In this document: positions 7,359 through 7,518 of the stretch, piece after piece | How positions within the stretch are numbered: the first letter of the stretch is position 1 | How the letters are laid out: each line of letters opens with the position of its first letter | DNA from: CAZNYN01 sp964422205 | GTDB taxonomy: Bacteria > Synergistota > Synergistia > Synergistales > Synergistaceae | Assembly: GCA_964422205.1 (NCBI GenBank) | Contig: CAYRAI010000061.1 | Location: 1-7,518, forward strand | DNA: 7,518 bases | Direction: 5' to 3' | The notes under the pieces: generated by a model | The model's database searches: none | What the model was told of the DNA's origin: nothing | The model's input: only the letters and a program-made list of their open reading frames with translations | Made by a program: the position numbers and the translations under genes

Positions 7359-7397
7359 AAAGTGGCTTTGCTTCTCAGGTTCTGAAGGTTCAAACCC

Positions 7398-7469
7398 AAC
7401 GCCACTCGAGCCCGTACGGAAGCATTACGGGCAGACGGATATAGGAAGCATTACGGGCAGACGGAAAGG
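7398..7469 (+). repeat. Hairpin-headed 26-bp repeat array, two units (right copy)
   Basis: The same head as the left array (37 of 39 bases matching over 7398-7436) precedes two 26-bp units at 7418-7443 and 7444-7469. They share their first 22 bases, starting GGAAGCATTACGGGCAGAC, and differ at the end (TATA against AAGG). The last unit ends GAAAGG, as does the last unit of the left array. The hairpin is GCCCGTA/TACGGGC at 7410-7416 and 7426-7432. Upstream, AGGTTCTGAA (7377-7386) also recurs at 6794-6803, but here 12 extra bases separate it from the head. Confidence 0.88.
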
Positions 7470-7518
7470 GGCTTTGACACGCTACTGACATGCTACCGAC
7501 TTACTATCTACTACCCAC
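7470..7518. other. Tail of the window with no recognisable gene
   Basis: No gene or strong signal is visible. GCTACTGACAT (7481-7491) is followed by the similar GCTACCGACTT (7492-7502), a weak 11-base repeat that may continue beyond the window. Confidence 0.4.

Noticed and set aside
7378..7402. tRNA T-arm, suggested by GGTTCAAACCC
   Set aside because: Only 3 of 5 stem pairs form, and no acceptor, anticodon or D arm can be found around it.

Overview
The window looks like a Synergistota (Synergistetes) chromosome, most likely a Cloacibacillus/Synergistes-type gut or digester relative. The best evidence is the C-terminus of the first protein. It has a Ser/Gly-rich linker, a GGCNAGF motif, a hydrophobic stretch and a final RKK, which is the Synerg-CTERM sorting signal known from this phylum. 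A 100-N scaffold gap shows that this is a draft or metagenome-type assembly.

Region 1 (1-654) is the 3' part of a gene for an exported Synerg-CTERM protein of unknown function, closed by a clear intrinsic terminator. Region 2 (667-6725) is a three-gene transcription unit with a good sigma70-type promoter and a strong terminator. It encodes a YjbH/GfcD-like outer-membrane beta-barrel protein, a Wza/GfcE-like polysaccharide export protein (OPX) with about five SLBB domains, and a Wzz-type chain-length regulator (polysaccharide co-polymerase, PCP) without a kinase domain. Together these are the outer-membrane, periplasmic and inner-membrane parts of an exopolysaccharide or capsule export machine, similar in logic to gfcD-gfcE-etk of E. 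coli group 4 capsule. No glycosyltransferase, flippase, polymerase or kinase gene is present here.

The YjbH-like gene is interrupted by the gap at 2826-2925. The 55 bases before the gap are repeated exactly after it, so the gap is almost certainly an unmerged contig overlap. Merging the copies gives one intact frame of 727 codons ending at 3069. Reading straight through the Ns gives a false end at 2941.

Region 3 (6726-7518) is different in character. A small GIY-YIG nuclease gene with its own promoter, a strong ribosome binding site and a TTG start sits among copies of one repeat family. The family has a CCCGTA-N9-TACGGG hairpin head followed by 26-bp units. A four-unit array lies on the left and a two-unit array in the same orientation on the right. 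A single inverted copy and a more degenerate inverted piece lie immediately next to the gene. This nuclease-plus-repeats arrangement is the most unusual part of the window and a candidate repeat-associated mobile unit, but mobility is inference only.
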